From NCBI RefSeq assembly GCF_025998815.1, contig NZ_AP026678.1:682001-746000 (forward strand): a stretch of DNA of 64,000 nt, written 5' to 3'. Made by a program: the position numbers and the translations under genes. The notes under the pieces were generated by a model. It worked only from the letters and a program-made list of their open reading frames with translations. It was not told where the DNA came from and made no database searches. Below, in pieces: positions 37,420 through 45,273 of the stretch. How positions within the stretch are numbered: position 1 is the first letter of the stretch; every line of letters starts with the position of its first letter. Origin of the DNA: Ignavibacterium sp. (GTDB lineage Bacteria; Bacteroidota; Ignavibacteria; Ignavibacteriales; Ignavibacteriaceae).

Positions 37420-37451
37420 AAGGTATGAGGTATATGGTATATGGAATAAGG
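37420..37451. repeat. Left repeat array of the four-helix-bundle cassette
   Basis: Degenerate tandem units on the plus strand: AAGGTATGAGG, then two GTATATG-like units, then GGAATAAGG. The outer 11 bp (37420-37430) are the exact inverse of 37979-37989 on the other side of the four-helix gene, and GGAATAAGG (37443-37451) is matched inversely at 37972-37980. Confidence 0.8.
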
Positions 37452-37465
37452 ATGACACATTTTAA

Positions 37466-37915
37466 TTATTTAACTTTAGATTTAACAAAGTTGATATAAC
37501 CATTTAAAGTTTTTTTAGCTTCTTCAATCAAGTATTCTCCTTCATTCTTTAATTCAGTATCTATAAAATTTAAATCAAAACAACTAAATAAGTGATCTTT
37601 AAGTTCATAAAGCGAAGCACGGGAAATTCGGTAATACTGTATTCCTTCCTGAAAATGAAATCTGCCATAACCCTCGGCTATGTTAGCTGTTGAACTTACT
37701 GAAGCTTTTCTAATCTGATTATCCAAATTATATCTTTCCTCTGATGGTAACAGAGGAAGGATTTTATTGTAGAAAAATAATTTTACATCACGACACTTCT
37801 GCCAGGCAATCAGAGTCGTAAAATCTTTATTTCCATTATAAAATTCTTCCGGTTCATTCCATAGATCATCATCACTATTGTATTTATAAAATTCTTCAGT
37901 CATTTCAACAATCAT
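37466..37915 (-). CDS. Four-helix-bundle protein (23S rRNA intervening-sequence protein family)
   Basis: 149 residues. The conserved part begins at about residue 30 (FTTLIAWQKCRDVKLFFYNKI) and includes the family signature SVSSTANIAEGYGR and EGIQYYRISRASLYEL. These proteins were first found encoded in insertions within 23S rRNA genes and are also relatives of the Avd accessory protein of diversity-generating retroelements; most have no known function. An acidic N-terminal extension of about 30 residues is unusual. An alternative start is the ATG at 37903. It is bracketed by inverted arrays of GGTATAAGG-like repeats (37420-37451 and 37951-37989), and it splits hmgA from the rest of the tyrosine operon, so it looks inserted. 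Confidence 0.88.
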   Translation of the reverse strand: MIVEMTEEFYKYNSDDDLWNEPEEFYNGNKDFTTLIAWQKCRDVKLFFYNKILPLLPSEERYNLDNQIRKASVSSTANIAEGYGRFHFQEGIQYYRISRASLYELKDHLFSCFDLNFIDTELKNEGEYLIEEAKKTLNGYINFVKSKVK

Positions 37916-37923
37916 TAAAAATT

Positions 37924-37989
37924 TTATTCCCTTTATACTTATTTCTTAAACCTTATACCCTATACCTTATACCTTATTCCTCATACCTT
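37924..37989. repeat. Right repeat array of the four-helix-bundle cassette
   Basis: On the minus strand it reads as successive units AAGGTATGA, GGAATAAGG, TATAAGG, TATAGGG, TATAAGG, and then decays toward the gene. The strongest part is 37951-37989. The end at 37979-37989 is an exact 11-bp inverse of the outer end of the left array. It stops 4 bp before the hmgA stop codon (37994). Confidence 0.8.
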
Positions 37990-37993
37990 TCAA

Positions 37994-39160
37994 CTACCTC
38001 TTCTCCAGCCACGATTGAGCATAATCTTCAACCATTGTTTCCTTTACATTTTTTGTAACCTGAAGTGGTTGGAAAGTATCAATCATCACAGCATATTCTT
38101 CGGTTTCTTTTTTGCCAATCGATGCTTCTGTTTTACCCGGCTGAGGACCGTGTGGAATTCCCATCGGATGTAATGTTATTGAACCTTCCTGAACTCCTGT
38201 TCTTGACATAAAATCACCGTGCACATAATAAAGTACTTCGTCGCTATCAACATTCGAATGATAATAAGGAGCAGGAATTGCCTGTGGATGAAAATCATAT
38301 AAACGCGGAACGAAGTTGCATACAACAAAATGTTCTGTTACGAACACCAAATGAATCGGTGGAGGAAGATGAATCTTACCAACTTTGGGTGCATATTCCT
38401 TAATGTTAAATGCATAAGGATAAAGGAATCCGTCCCACCCAACAACATCAAAAGGATGATGAGGCAATCTGTACTCAAACATTCTGTTTCTTACTTTCAA
38501 CATTAATCTGAAATCACCTTTTTTATCAATCGGTTCCATATAAGCAGGCGGACGAAAATCTCTTTCATAGTAAGGAGCATCTTCAGTTAATTGTCCGTAT
38601 TCATTTCTGAAATGTCTTGGAATTTCAAAAGGTGTGTACGATTCAACAATAAGCAATTTATTGTTCTTATAATCATCAAGCTTTAACTGATAAGTTGTTC
38701 CTTTAGGAATAATTAAATAATCCCATTGCTCAAATTTCAAATCACCATATTCAGATAGTAAATGACCACTGCCATAATGAACAAAAATCATTTCGTGCAT
38801 CTGAGCATTGCGATAAAAGAATTCAGTATCTTCAGTAATTGTTGCAGTTGAAATTGTTATATGATTATTCTTAAGAAATTCATTTCTGGCTGTGATGATA
38901 TTTCCTTTACTTTCCTTTTTGCCGGTAATGAAATGAAAATACTGCAACGGAGCATCTTTCCAATCATTTGCAGAAGTGTCAATATCCACTTCACTAATTT
39001 TTTCGGTTTCAGGTGGCAAATAAAGATGATATTTATTAGAATAAATTCCAGAGAAACCTTTTGTGCTGAATAATTCTTCGCGATATAAAGTTCCATCTTC
39101 CTTATAAAAAGTTATATGACGCTTTGGTGGAACTTTTCCAAGTCTAACATAATAAGGCAT
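37994..39160 (-). CDS. hmgA: Homogentisate 1,2-dioxygenase
   Basis: Non-haem iron dioxygenase (388 residues) that opens the ring of homogentisate to maleylacetoacetate. The start MPYYVRLGKVPPKRH is typical of the bacterial subfamily. Iron ligands are expected in APYYHSNVDSDEVLYYVHGDFM and in ITLHPMGIPHGPQPG. WDGFLYPYAFNI and HLPPPIHLVF are further conserved stretches of the family. It follows hpd by about 110 bp, which is wide for an operon, and the four-helix cassette begins immediately after its stop. Confidence 0.94.
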   Translation of the reverse strand: MPYYVRLGKVPPKRHITFYKEDGTLYREELFSTKGFSGIYSNKYHLYLPPETEKISEVDIDTSANDWKDAPLQYFHFITGKKESKGNIITARNEFLKNNHITISTATITEDTEFFYRNAQMHEMIFVHYGSGHLLSEYGDLKFEQWDYLIIPKGTTYQLKLDDYKNNKLLIVESYTPFEIPRHFRNEYGQLTEDAPYYERDFRPPAYMEPIDKKGDFRLMLKVRNRMFEYRLPHHPFDVVGWDGFLYPYAFNIKEYAPKVGKIHLPPPIHLVFVTEHFVVCNFVPRLYDFHPQAIPAPYYHSNVDSDEVLYYVHGDFMSRTGVQEGSITLHPMGIPHGPQPGKTEASIGKKETEEYAVMIDTFQPLQVTKNVKETMVEDYAQSWLEKR

Positions 39161-39270
39161 AAATAACCTCCATTAAAATTTTAATATCCATTTGCTTGAT
39201 TCAGTTAATCAACCACTCAACCGATCATTTTAAAGTCAAACTTTCGATTGAGTGGTCAAGAAATTACTTT

Positions 39271-40389
39271 TTATTCTTCCTTATCAAAACTTCCTCTTTG
39301 CATTTGATCTCTTTCGATAGATTCAAACAATGCCTGGAAGTTTCCTTGTCCAAATCCTTCGGCGCCTTCACATCTTTGAATTATTTCATAGAAAAATGTT
39401 GGTCTGTCGCTGATTGGTTTTGTGAATAGCTGTAGCAGATATCCTTTTCCTTCTGTGTCACAAAGTATTCCGTACTTCTTTAATTCGTTAATATCTTCTT
39501 TGACTTTAATGCCTTTTTCTTTCAACATCTCGTAATAAGTATCCGGTGGATTACTCAGGAATTCAACACCATTATTTCTCATTGCCTTGATAGTAGAGAT
39601 TATATCGTTTGTTGTGATCGCAACATGCTGAATTCCGCTTCCAAGATACTCTTCAATGAATTCTTCTATTTGCGATTTCTTTAATCCTTCATATGGTTCG
39701 TTAATTGGATTTTTTACTACAGCTTCTTTTGAACGAACAACTTTTGAAAGCAATGCAGAGTACTGAGTTGAAATATCTCCCGGACCAAATTCAATAAAAG
39801 TCTCAAAGTTCAAAGTTGTGTTGATATAGTTTGCCCAAAGATTCATTTCATTTGTTCTTACATTACCAACAATATGATCAATTGTTTGTAATCCGGTTTC
39901 TTCTCTTTGAATAGTGATATTCTGAATAGGTTTTCCAAATCCCGGCTTGAATATTCCTTTGTAGTTATCACGGTTTATAAAAACTATTTCGCAATCATCA
40001 TACAAACGAATTGCAGCTTCTTCAACAAAACCATTTTCATCTTCAAACTTCTTTGGAGAACGAATTGGTATTCCGCCATTCTTTACAGCTACTTCAAATG
40101 TTTTCTTTACATCATAAACTTTCAGTGCCCAACGCTTTACACCATCTCCATGTTTTTCGACAAAAGATGCTATTTCATAATTAGTAGGTTTGATTGCAGA
40201 TGAAATAACAATGTTGATATTGTTTAATGAAAGAAGATAAGATACTTTATCTTTGACACCGGTTTCTGGTCCGCTGTAACCAACAATATTCAATCCCATT
40301 GCTTTTGCATGCCAGTAAGCCCACATTTTTGCAGAGCCGACATAAAATTCAACATAATCGTACCCGATTATTCCTGCTTTGTCTGCCAT
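39271..40389 (-). CDS. hpd: 4-Hydroxyphenylpyruvate dioxygenase
   Basis: Fe(II) dioxygenase (372 residues) that converts 4-hydroxyphenylpyruvate to homogentisate. The two vicinal-oxygen-chelate halves supply the metal ligands: H in TIDHIVGNV, H in GIQHVAITTND and E in RPTFFYEIIQRCEG. The diagnostic C-terminal sequence GFGQGNFQALFESIERDQ is complete. It is the first gene of the tyrosine operon. AAGGAG precedes the ATG at 40389. The 96-bp gap before it, down to the nth stop, should hold the promoter. Confidence 0.96.
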   Translation of the reverse strand: MADKAGIIGYDYVEFYVGSAKMWAYWHAKAMGLNIVGYSGPETGVKDKVSYLLSLNNINIVISSAIKPTNYEIASFVEKHGDGVKRWALKVYDVKKTFEVAVKNGGIPIRSPKKFEDENGFVEEAAIRLYDDCEIVFINRDNYKGIFKPGFGKPIQNITIQREETGLQTIDHIVGNVRTNEMNLWANYINTTLNFETFIEFGPGDISTQYSALLSKVVRSKEAVVKNPINEPYEGLKKSQIEEFIEEYLGSGIQHVAITTNDIISTIKAMRNNGVEFLSNPPDTYYEMLKEKGIKVKEDINELKKYGILCDTEGKGYLLQLFTKPISDRPTFFYEIIQRCEGAEGFGQGNFQALFESIERDQMQRGSFDKEE

Positions 40390-40485
40390 TTTAAACTCCT
40401 TGGATTAGTTGAGGGAAATTTTCTTGTTCAAATTTAAATGAATTTTATGGTAATAGAAAAGTTCAAACAGATATCTGCTGAATAA

Positions 40486-41196
40486 TTATTTGATGCTATC
40501 AAGTAAAAAGAAGTTATTCTGCTTTATAATTTTTTTTCTGTCAAAATTTTTTTCTTTGTATGCACAGACTCTTTCAAGTGGACATTCGTAACATTTGGGA
40601 TTTGTTGGTGTACAATATTCCCTTCCCAACCTTAAAAGATTTGTATGAAATGAATGAGCTGCACCTTCCGGTATGTGGGCTTTGATTTCATTAAAAGTCT
40701 TTTCAGGGTTTGATGTTTTTACCATTCCAATTCTGTTTAGTATTCTGTGAACATGAGTATCAACCGGACAAACATTTCTGTCAAATGCAAAAAGTAAAAC
40801 ACAATTGGCAGTCTTCACCCCAATACCTTTGTGAGAAGTTAACTCTCCAATAACTTCTTCATCATTCTTTCGCTTAAGATAATTCAGTGAGAGTCTTTCA
40901 TTTTTATTTTTCAGATTCTTCAAAAGATTTTTAATTGCCATAGATTTTTGTTTTCCCAAGCCGGCAACTTTAATAAGCTTTTCAAGTTGTGAAGTTTTCA
41001 TTTCAAGTACATCATTCCAACTTTTGATGTTACTTTTGAGATTCAGATATGCTTTATATGAATTTTTATCATTTGTGTTCTGCGAAAGAATTGTTCCAAT
41101 AATTATATCAAGTGGGTTTGGAAGTTTCTTTTGTCTTTCCGGTATTCCGAAATGATTAATTAAAAGCTGATTTATTTTTTCTATTTGCTTTTTCAT
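40486..41196 (-). CDS. nth: Endonuclease III-like DNA glycosylase
   Basis: 236 residues. The helix-hairpin-helix and active site are in SHKGIGVKTANCVLLFAF (catalytic Lys of VKTAN) followed by the catalytic Asp in CPVDTHVHRI. The [4Fe-4S] cluster is bound by C-x6-C-x2-C-x5-C (CTPTNPKCYECPLERVC). It should remove oxidised pyrimidines and nick abasic sites. It lies 96 bp before hpd on the same strand, which may be coincidental. Confidence 0.9.
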   Translation of the reverse strand: MKKQIEKINQLLINHFGIPERQKKLPNPLDIIIGTILSQNTNDKNSYKAYLNLKSNIKSWNDVLEMKTSQLEKLIKVAGLGKQKSMAIKNLLKNLKNKNERLSLNYLKRKNDEEVIGELTSHKGIGVKTANCVLLFAFDRNVCPVDTHVHRILNRIGMVKTSNPEKTFNEIKAHIPEGAAHSFHTNLLRLGREYCTPTNPKCYECPLERVCAYKEKNFDRKKIIKQNNFFLLDSIK

Positions 41197-41314
41197 ATAT
41201 ACAAATTTTCTAAAATCTTAGCAGAATATAAAATCGAAAATAAATTTTCACTTCGAAATTAAGTTCGGGTCAATTAGTTTGATTATTTAAAATTAGTTTT
41301 TGATATAAACTAGA

Positions 41315-41339
41315 ATTGCCCGACCTTCAGGGCGGGAAT
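41315..41339. repeat. GC-rich near-palindrome (REP-like hairpin)
   Basis: ATTGCCCGACC, TTCA, then GGGCGGGAAT form an imperfect hairpin in otherwise AT-rich intergenic DNA. It stands out by base composition and resembles dispersed palindromic elements. Only one copy was noticed in the window. It could also be a terminator remnant, although no strong T-run follows. Confidence 0.4.
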
Positions 41340-41429
41340 GGGAAAGCATGAATATAATCCATCAATTTTTTGCTTTAGCCAAATATCATTCATTTTCTTA
41401 ACTTTGAAACAAAAAATTGAGGAAAATTA

Positions 41430-42779
41430 ATGCCCACTTTAATGGTTAGTATTTCTGGAATTCGTGGAATAGTTGGAGATGGTCTTACTCCTGAAGTTAT
41501 TGTTAAATACACTTCTGCTTATGCTGATTTTATAAAACAAGGAAAAGTGATTGTAGGAAGAGATGCCCGAATCACGGGTGATATGGTTAGTAAGATTGTT
41601 ATAGGAACTTTGCTCGCAAAAGGTCTTGATGTGATTGATATTGGAATTGTTCCAACTCCAACAGTTCAATTCACAGTTAAAACTCTGGAAGCACAAGGTG
41701 GAATTGCAATTACTGCATCACATAATCCGAATGAATGGAATGCGTTGAAGCTTCTGAATTCTACCGGACAATTTATGAGTCCTGAAGAACACGAAGAGAT
41801 GAAGACTTATTTATCAAAAGAAGTATTATATGAGTCCTGGCAAAAGGTTGGAAGATATTCTGAACATTTTGAAGCAATTGATAATCACATAGAATCAATC
41901 CTGAAGCTTAATCTTATAAATGTTGAGAAGATTAAATCGAAAAAATTCAAAGTACTTTTAGATTGTGTTAATGGTGCCGGAGTTTATTCTGTTCCTAGAC
42001 TGTTGGATAAACTTGGTGTTGAATTCATTCAAATTAATTGTGATAAGTCCGGAATTTTCCCAAGGTTACCAGAACCACTTCCTGAAAATCTTATTGAAAC
42101 AATGAAGGCAGTTAAAGAAAACAAAGTTGATTTAGGGATTGTCGTTGATCCGGATGTTGACAGACTTGTTTTAATTACAGATGAAGGTGTACCATTTGGT
42201 GAAGAAAACACAATCACTCAGGTGGTAAAATTTATTCTTTCAAAAACTCCGGGAAATGTTGTGGTAAATCTTTCAACAACAAGAGCTGTTGAAGATGTGG
42301 CAAAAGAATTTGGATGTAAGGTTTTCAGATCACCTGTTGGTGAAGCAAATGTTGTGAAAAGAATGAAGGAAGTTGATGCAGTAATCGGTGGTGAAGGAAG
42401 TGGCGGAGTTATTTATCCTTCACTTCATTATGGACGAGATGCATTGGTTGGTATCGCACTAACATTGCAGCATCTGGCTGAAAAGGATATCACTTTATCA
42501 GATTTGAAAAGAAGTCTGCCGGAATATTTCATTGCAAAGAAAAAAATTGAATTACAAAATGTTAGTCCGGATGAAATAATCAACAGTTTGATATTTAAGT
42601 ACAAAAATCAAAACTTAAATACTGATGACGGACTAAGAATTGATTTCGCAGATCACTGGGTTCATTTAAGAAAATCTAACACAGAACCTATCATAAGAAT
42701 AATTGTTGAAGCAAAGAACAAAGAGCTTGCAGAAAGTTTAGCAGAAAAATATCTGAAAGAAATTCAGGAATTAGTATAA
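41430..42779 (+). CDS. glmM: Phosphoglucosamine mutase / phosphohexomutase family protein
   Basis: 449 residues of the alpha-D-phosphohexomutase superfamily. The phosphoserine loop is TASHNPNEWNALK. The metal-binding loop is DPDVDRLVL, sugar specificity lies in GEGSGGVIYP, and the phosphate-binding loop is RKSNTEPIIRI. GEGSGGVIYP suits GlmM-like or phosphomannomutase-like enzymes. The exact sugar is not decided by sequence, so the symbol is tentative. TTGAGGA stands before the ATG. The end overlaps the stop of the convergent DUF58 gene by 9 bp. Confidence 0.82.
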   Translation: MPTLMVSISGIRGIVGDGLTPEVIVKYTSAYADFIKQGKVIVGRDARITGDMVSKIVIGTLLAKGLDVIDIGIVPTPTVQFTVKTLEAQGGIAITASHNPNEWNALKLLNSTGQFMSPEEHEEMKTYLSKEVLYESWQKVGRYSEHFEAIDNHIESILKLNLINVEKIKSKKFKVLLDCVNGAGVYSVPRLLDKLGVEFIQINCDKSGIFPRLPEPLPENLIETMKAVKENKVDLGIVVDPDVDRLVLITDEGVPFGEENTITQVVKFILSKTPGNVVVNLSTTRAVEDVAKEFGCKVFRSPVGEANVVKRMKEVDAVIGGEGSGGVIYPSLHYGRDALVGIALTLQHLAEKDITLSDLKRSLPEYFIAKKKIELQNVSPDEIINSLIFKYKNQNLNTDDGLRIDFADHWVHLRKSNTEPIIRIIVEAKNKELAESLAEKYLKEIQELV

Positions 42780-43679
42780 TCTTTTTCGTTTTTGGATATA
42801 ACTGAACAGTGCTTTATCGAATGATGTGGATGTATCAATCAAAGTGTAATCAAAATTTGAATTCAGACATTCGCGTTTGATTTTATCTGTGAATTCATTC
42901 ATTGCCTGCTGATATGCTTTCTGAATCTGATATGGTTGTGTAGCCATTTCTTCTTCTGTTTCCATATCAATAAAAATTGCGTCTTTACCAAAACCAAAAG
43001 TTCTTTCCATCGGATCTAATATCTGAAAAACGATCACTTCATTTTTCATATAAGAAAAATGTTTTAATGCTTTTATCGTTTTTTCAATATCATCAAAAAA
43101 ATCTGAGATTATAATTACTAAACCTCTTCGCTTAATTTTTTCTGCAACTCTTGAAAGAGACTCTGATGTGTTTGTTTTATCAGAAGCAGATGTTTGATTG
43201 AGTTCAAAAAGAATTTGATGTAAATAAGATCTTGATGCTTTTGGTGGCAGATATTTTTTGACTGAGTCGGAGTAAGTTATTAGTCCTGCTGCATCCTGCT
43301 GTTTAATCAGGAGATATGAAAGTGCTGCAGCAAGAGTTTTTGCATATTCAAGTTTATTATAATCTTTTCTTGAGGAAAATGACATTGACTTACTGCAATC
43401 GAGAATTATGTATGCTTTTAAATTTGTCTCTTCCTCAAATTGTTTAATGAAATATTTTTCTGTTTTTCCGAAGACTCTCCAATCTACATTCTTTAAATCA
43501 TCGCCTTGCATATATGGTCTGTGTTCACTGAATTCAACACTAAACCCGTGATAGGGACTTTTGTGAAGTCCAACCATAAAACCTTCAACTACAAGTCTCG
43601 CTCTTAATTCAAGATTATTTATTCTCGGAATGATAGAAGGATTGAGATAACTTTTATAATCAGTTAACTTAAACTCCAT
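42771..43679 (-). CDS. DUF58 protein with a von Willebrand A-like fold
   Basis: 302 residues. The N-terminal DUF58 motif HRPYMQGDDLKNVDWRVFGKTEKYFIKQFEEETN is followed by a vWA-like domain (AYIILDCSKSMSF, a MIDAS-type D-x-S-x-S). These proteins usually accompany MoxR ATPases and other vWA/TPR proteins in membrane-protein complexes. No MoxR gene is in the window, but a TPR lipoprotein gene directly precedes it, sharing one base with this gene's start. Confidence 0.88.
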   Translation of the reverse strand: MEFKLTDYKSYLNPSIIPRINNLELRARLVVEGFMVGLHKSPYHGFSVEFSEHRPYMQGDDLKNVDWRVFGKTEKYFIKQFEEETNLKAYIILDCSKSMSFSSRKDYNKLEYAKTLAAALSYLLIKQQDAAGLITYSDSVKKYLPPKASRSYLHQILFELNQTSASDKTNTSESLSRVAEKIKRRGLVIIISDFFDDIEKTIKALKHFSYMKNEVIVFQILDPMERTFGFGKDAIFIDMETEEEMATQPYQIQKAYQQAMNEFTDKIKRECLNSNFDYTLIDTSTSFDKALFSYIQKRKRLY

Positions 43680-44170
43680 TATTGCTGAGCCATTTTCTTC
43701 TTTAGAATTTCCTCAGGAGATAATCCAATGTATTCTAATTCCTGTTTTGCTGAAGCAGCTAATTCGTGATTTGGAAATTTTTCAAGAAAAAGATTATATG
43801 TTTTTGTTGCTTCATCATATTTATTTAATTCATTTGCAAGAATAAACGCAGACATAAACAATGATTTTGGAGCATCCGGATTATCGGGATACTTATCATA
43901 AATTGTTCTGAAAAAGTATTGGGCTTTATCTGCTGATTCAATGGAGGATATGTTTTTATCCATTCTGTTCTGATAGATTGTAGCAAGCTGAACCAATGCT
44001 TTAGGTGCAAAGTTTTTGTCACCACTTTCTGCAATCTTAGTGAATTCGGCAACAGCTTCTTCAATTTTATTTTGCTTTAATAATTCGTTTGCGTGATTAA
44101 AATTACTTTCTAGTGACTTTGAACAGGAAATTAAACCCAGAAGAATAAATACAACAAATAATTTTTTCAT
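43679..44170 (-). CDS. TPR-containing lipoprotein
   Basis: 163 residues with a lipoprotein signal (MKKLFVVFILLGLISC; Cys17 as the lipid-bearing residue). Tetratricopeptide-like repeats follow (FNHANELLKQNKIEEAVAEFTKI; ALVQLATIYQNR; YDEATKTYNLFLEKFPNHELAASA). It resembles BamD/YbgF-like tail domains but is shorter than BamD. It precedes the DUF58 gene and follows the MORN-repeat lipoprotein by 20 bp. Confidence 0.85.
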   Translation of the reverse strand: MKKLFVVFILLGLISCSKSLESNFNHANELLKQNKIEEAVAEFTKIAESGDKNFAPKALVQLATIYQNRMDKNISSIESADKAQYFFRTIYDKYPDNPDAPKSLFMSAFILANELNKYDEATKTYNLFLEKFPNHELAASAKQELEYIGLSPEEILKKKMAQQ

Positions 44171-44190
44171 ATTGACTTCTCGTAATTTAT

Positions 44191-44721
44191 TTAATTAAAA
44201 ACTGTTGAATCTTTTACTTCACCTTTTTCAAATTTTCTTGAAACCCTCAGCTTTCCGTACTGATCAAATGTTTTCCACTCGCCTATTCTTATTCCATTCT
44301 TAAAATTTCCCTGCTCAAAAATTTTCCCATCCTGATAATACCAGGTCCAAGTACTTTCAGGCACATCATTTACAAAAATTCCAACTGTCTGAAGAGTTCC
44401 ATCCGGCAAATAATATTTCCATTCACCTTCATTCTTATCATTAACAATTTTGCCTTTCATTTCAATTTTGCCATCGGGATAATAAAGAATAAAATCACCA
44501 TTCTTTATTCCGTCTTTAACTTCATACTCAATCACTTTATCCATTACTTTTGATTTGTGTATTCCTGTAAATGGGACAGTTGTCGTGCTGTCTTTGTAAA
44601 GCAAACCATTTTTCAGAACAAGTGGTTGCTCGATATCGCTTTTCTTCGCCTGCTCACAGGAAAAGAACAATAATGAAATAAAAACTATAAAAGGTAAAAG
44701 CAGAATTCTTGAGTTGTTCAT
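44191..44721 (-). CDS. MORN-repeat lipoprotein (YwqK-like)
   Basis: 176 residues. The lipoprotein signal ends FISLLFFSC. The rest consists of MORN-type repeats of about 22 residues (NGDFILYYPDGKIEMKGKI; EGEWKYYLPDGTLQTVGIF; ESTWTWYYQDGKIFEQGNF; IGEWKTFDQYGKLRVSRKF). Some databases call this family a YwqK antitoxin, but lipid-anchored Bacteroidota versions are not linked to a toxin, and none is seen here. The neighbours are a HIT protein upstream and the TPR lipoprotein downstream. Confidence 0.85.
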   Translation of the reverse strand: MNNSRILLLPFIVFISLLFFSCEQAKKSDIEQPLVLKNGLLYKDSTTTVPFTGIHKSKVMDKVIEYEVKDGIKNGDFILYYPDGKIEMKGKIVNDKNEGEWKYYLPDGTLQTVGIFVNDVPESTWTWYYQDGKIFEQGNFKNGIRIGEWKTFDQYGKLRVSRKFEKGEVKDSTVFN

Positions 44722-44733
44722 TTATATCCTGTA

Positions 44734-45237
44734 TTAATTTTTTAATTCTTTGAATGCCTGTAACAATTTAATTTTGGTCTCAAGTAAGTCTTGTGATATG
44801 ACTTTAACCTCTCCGATAACAGGCATAAAATTAGTGTCACCATTCCATCTTGGAACAATGTGAAAGTGAATGTGCTCTTCTATTCCTGCACCACTAACAC
44901 GACCAATATTAGCTCCGATATTAAATCCATGAGGTGACATTACTTTCCTGAGAGCTAATTCAGATTTCTGAAGTAAATCCATACATTCTGATAATTCTTC
45001 TTTAGAAAGATTTGGGAAATCATTTGTATGCCGTTTTGGTACAATCATCAAATGACCATTGTTATATGGATATAAATTTAAAACTACAAAAGCTTTATCT
45101 CCATTGTAGACAAGAAGATTATCATTATCATCTGCGTTAAGATCACTCATCTGACAGAAGATACATTTTGATTTATCTTCATCAGATTTGAATGATTCGA
45201 TATACTTAGAACGCCAGGGTGACCAAAGTTTTTCCAT
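44734..45237 (-). CDS. HIT family hydrolase
   Basis: 167 residues. The histidine triad EEHIHFHIVPRWNGD (H-x-H-x-H) is present, as is the N-terminal WSPWRSKYIESF with two zinc-type cysteines (CIFCQM), as in the GalT-like/Ap4A phosphorylase subgroup. It probably hydrolyses dinucleotide polyphosphates or nucleoside phosphoramidates. It follows the EF-G paralogue, but a terminator lies between them. Confidence 0.88.
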   Translation of the reverse strand: MEKLWSPWRSKYIESFKSDEDKSKCIFCQMSDLNADDNDNLLVYNGDKAFVVLNLYPYNNGHLMIVPKRHTNDFPNLSKEELSECMDLLQKSELALRKVMSPHGFNIGANIGRVSGAGIEEHIHFHIVPRWNGDTNFMPVIGEVKVISQDLLETKIKLLQAFKELKN

Positions 45238-45246
45238 ATAAAATTA

Positions 45247-45267
45247 AGGCGGATTATTCATCCGCCT
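45247..45267 (-). terminator. Intrinsic terminator after the EF-G paralogue
   Basis: 8-bp inverted repeat AGGCGGAT / ATCCGCCT with a 5-nt loop, a few bases after the stop at 45274 in the minus direction, followed on that strand by TTAATTTTAT. The GC-rich stem and T-rich tail fit a terminator. Confidence 0.65.
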
Positions 45268-45273
45268 GATGAA

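Noticed and set aside
37466-37915. Possible Avd accessory gene of a diversity-generating retroelement
   Set aside because: The four-helix fold is shared, but no reverse transcriptase, template repeat or variable repeat is present in the window.
40429-40436. Bacteroidota-type -7 promoter element (TAAATTTG on the minus strand) before hpd
   Set aside because: The matching TTTG upstream is 27 nt away instead of about 19, and it is unclear whether this lineage uses that promoter type.
44191-44721. YwqK-type antitoxin of a toxin-antitoxin system
   Set aside because: It is a lipoprotein with MORN repeats and has no toxin-like neighbour; the name is only a database label.
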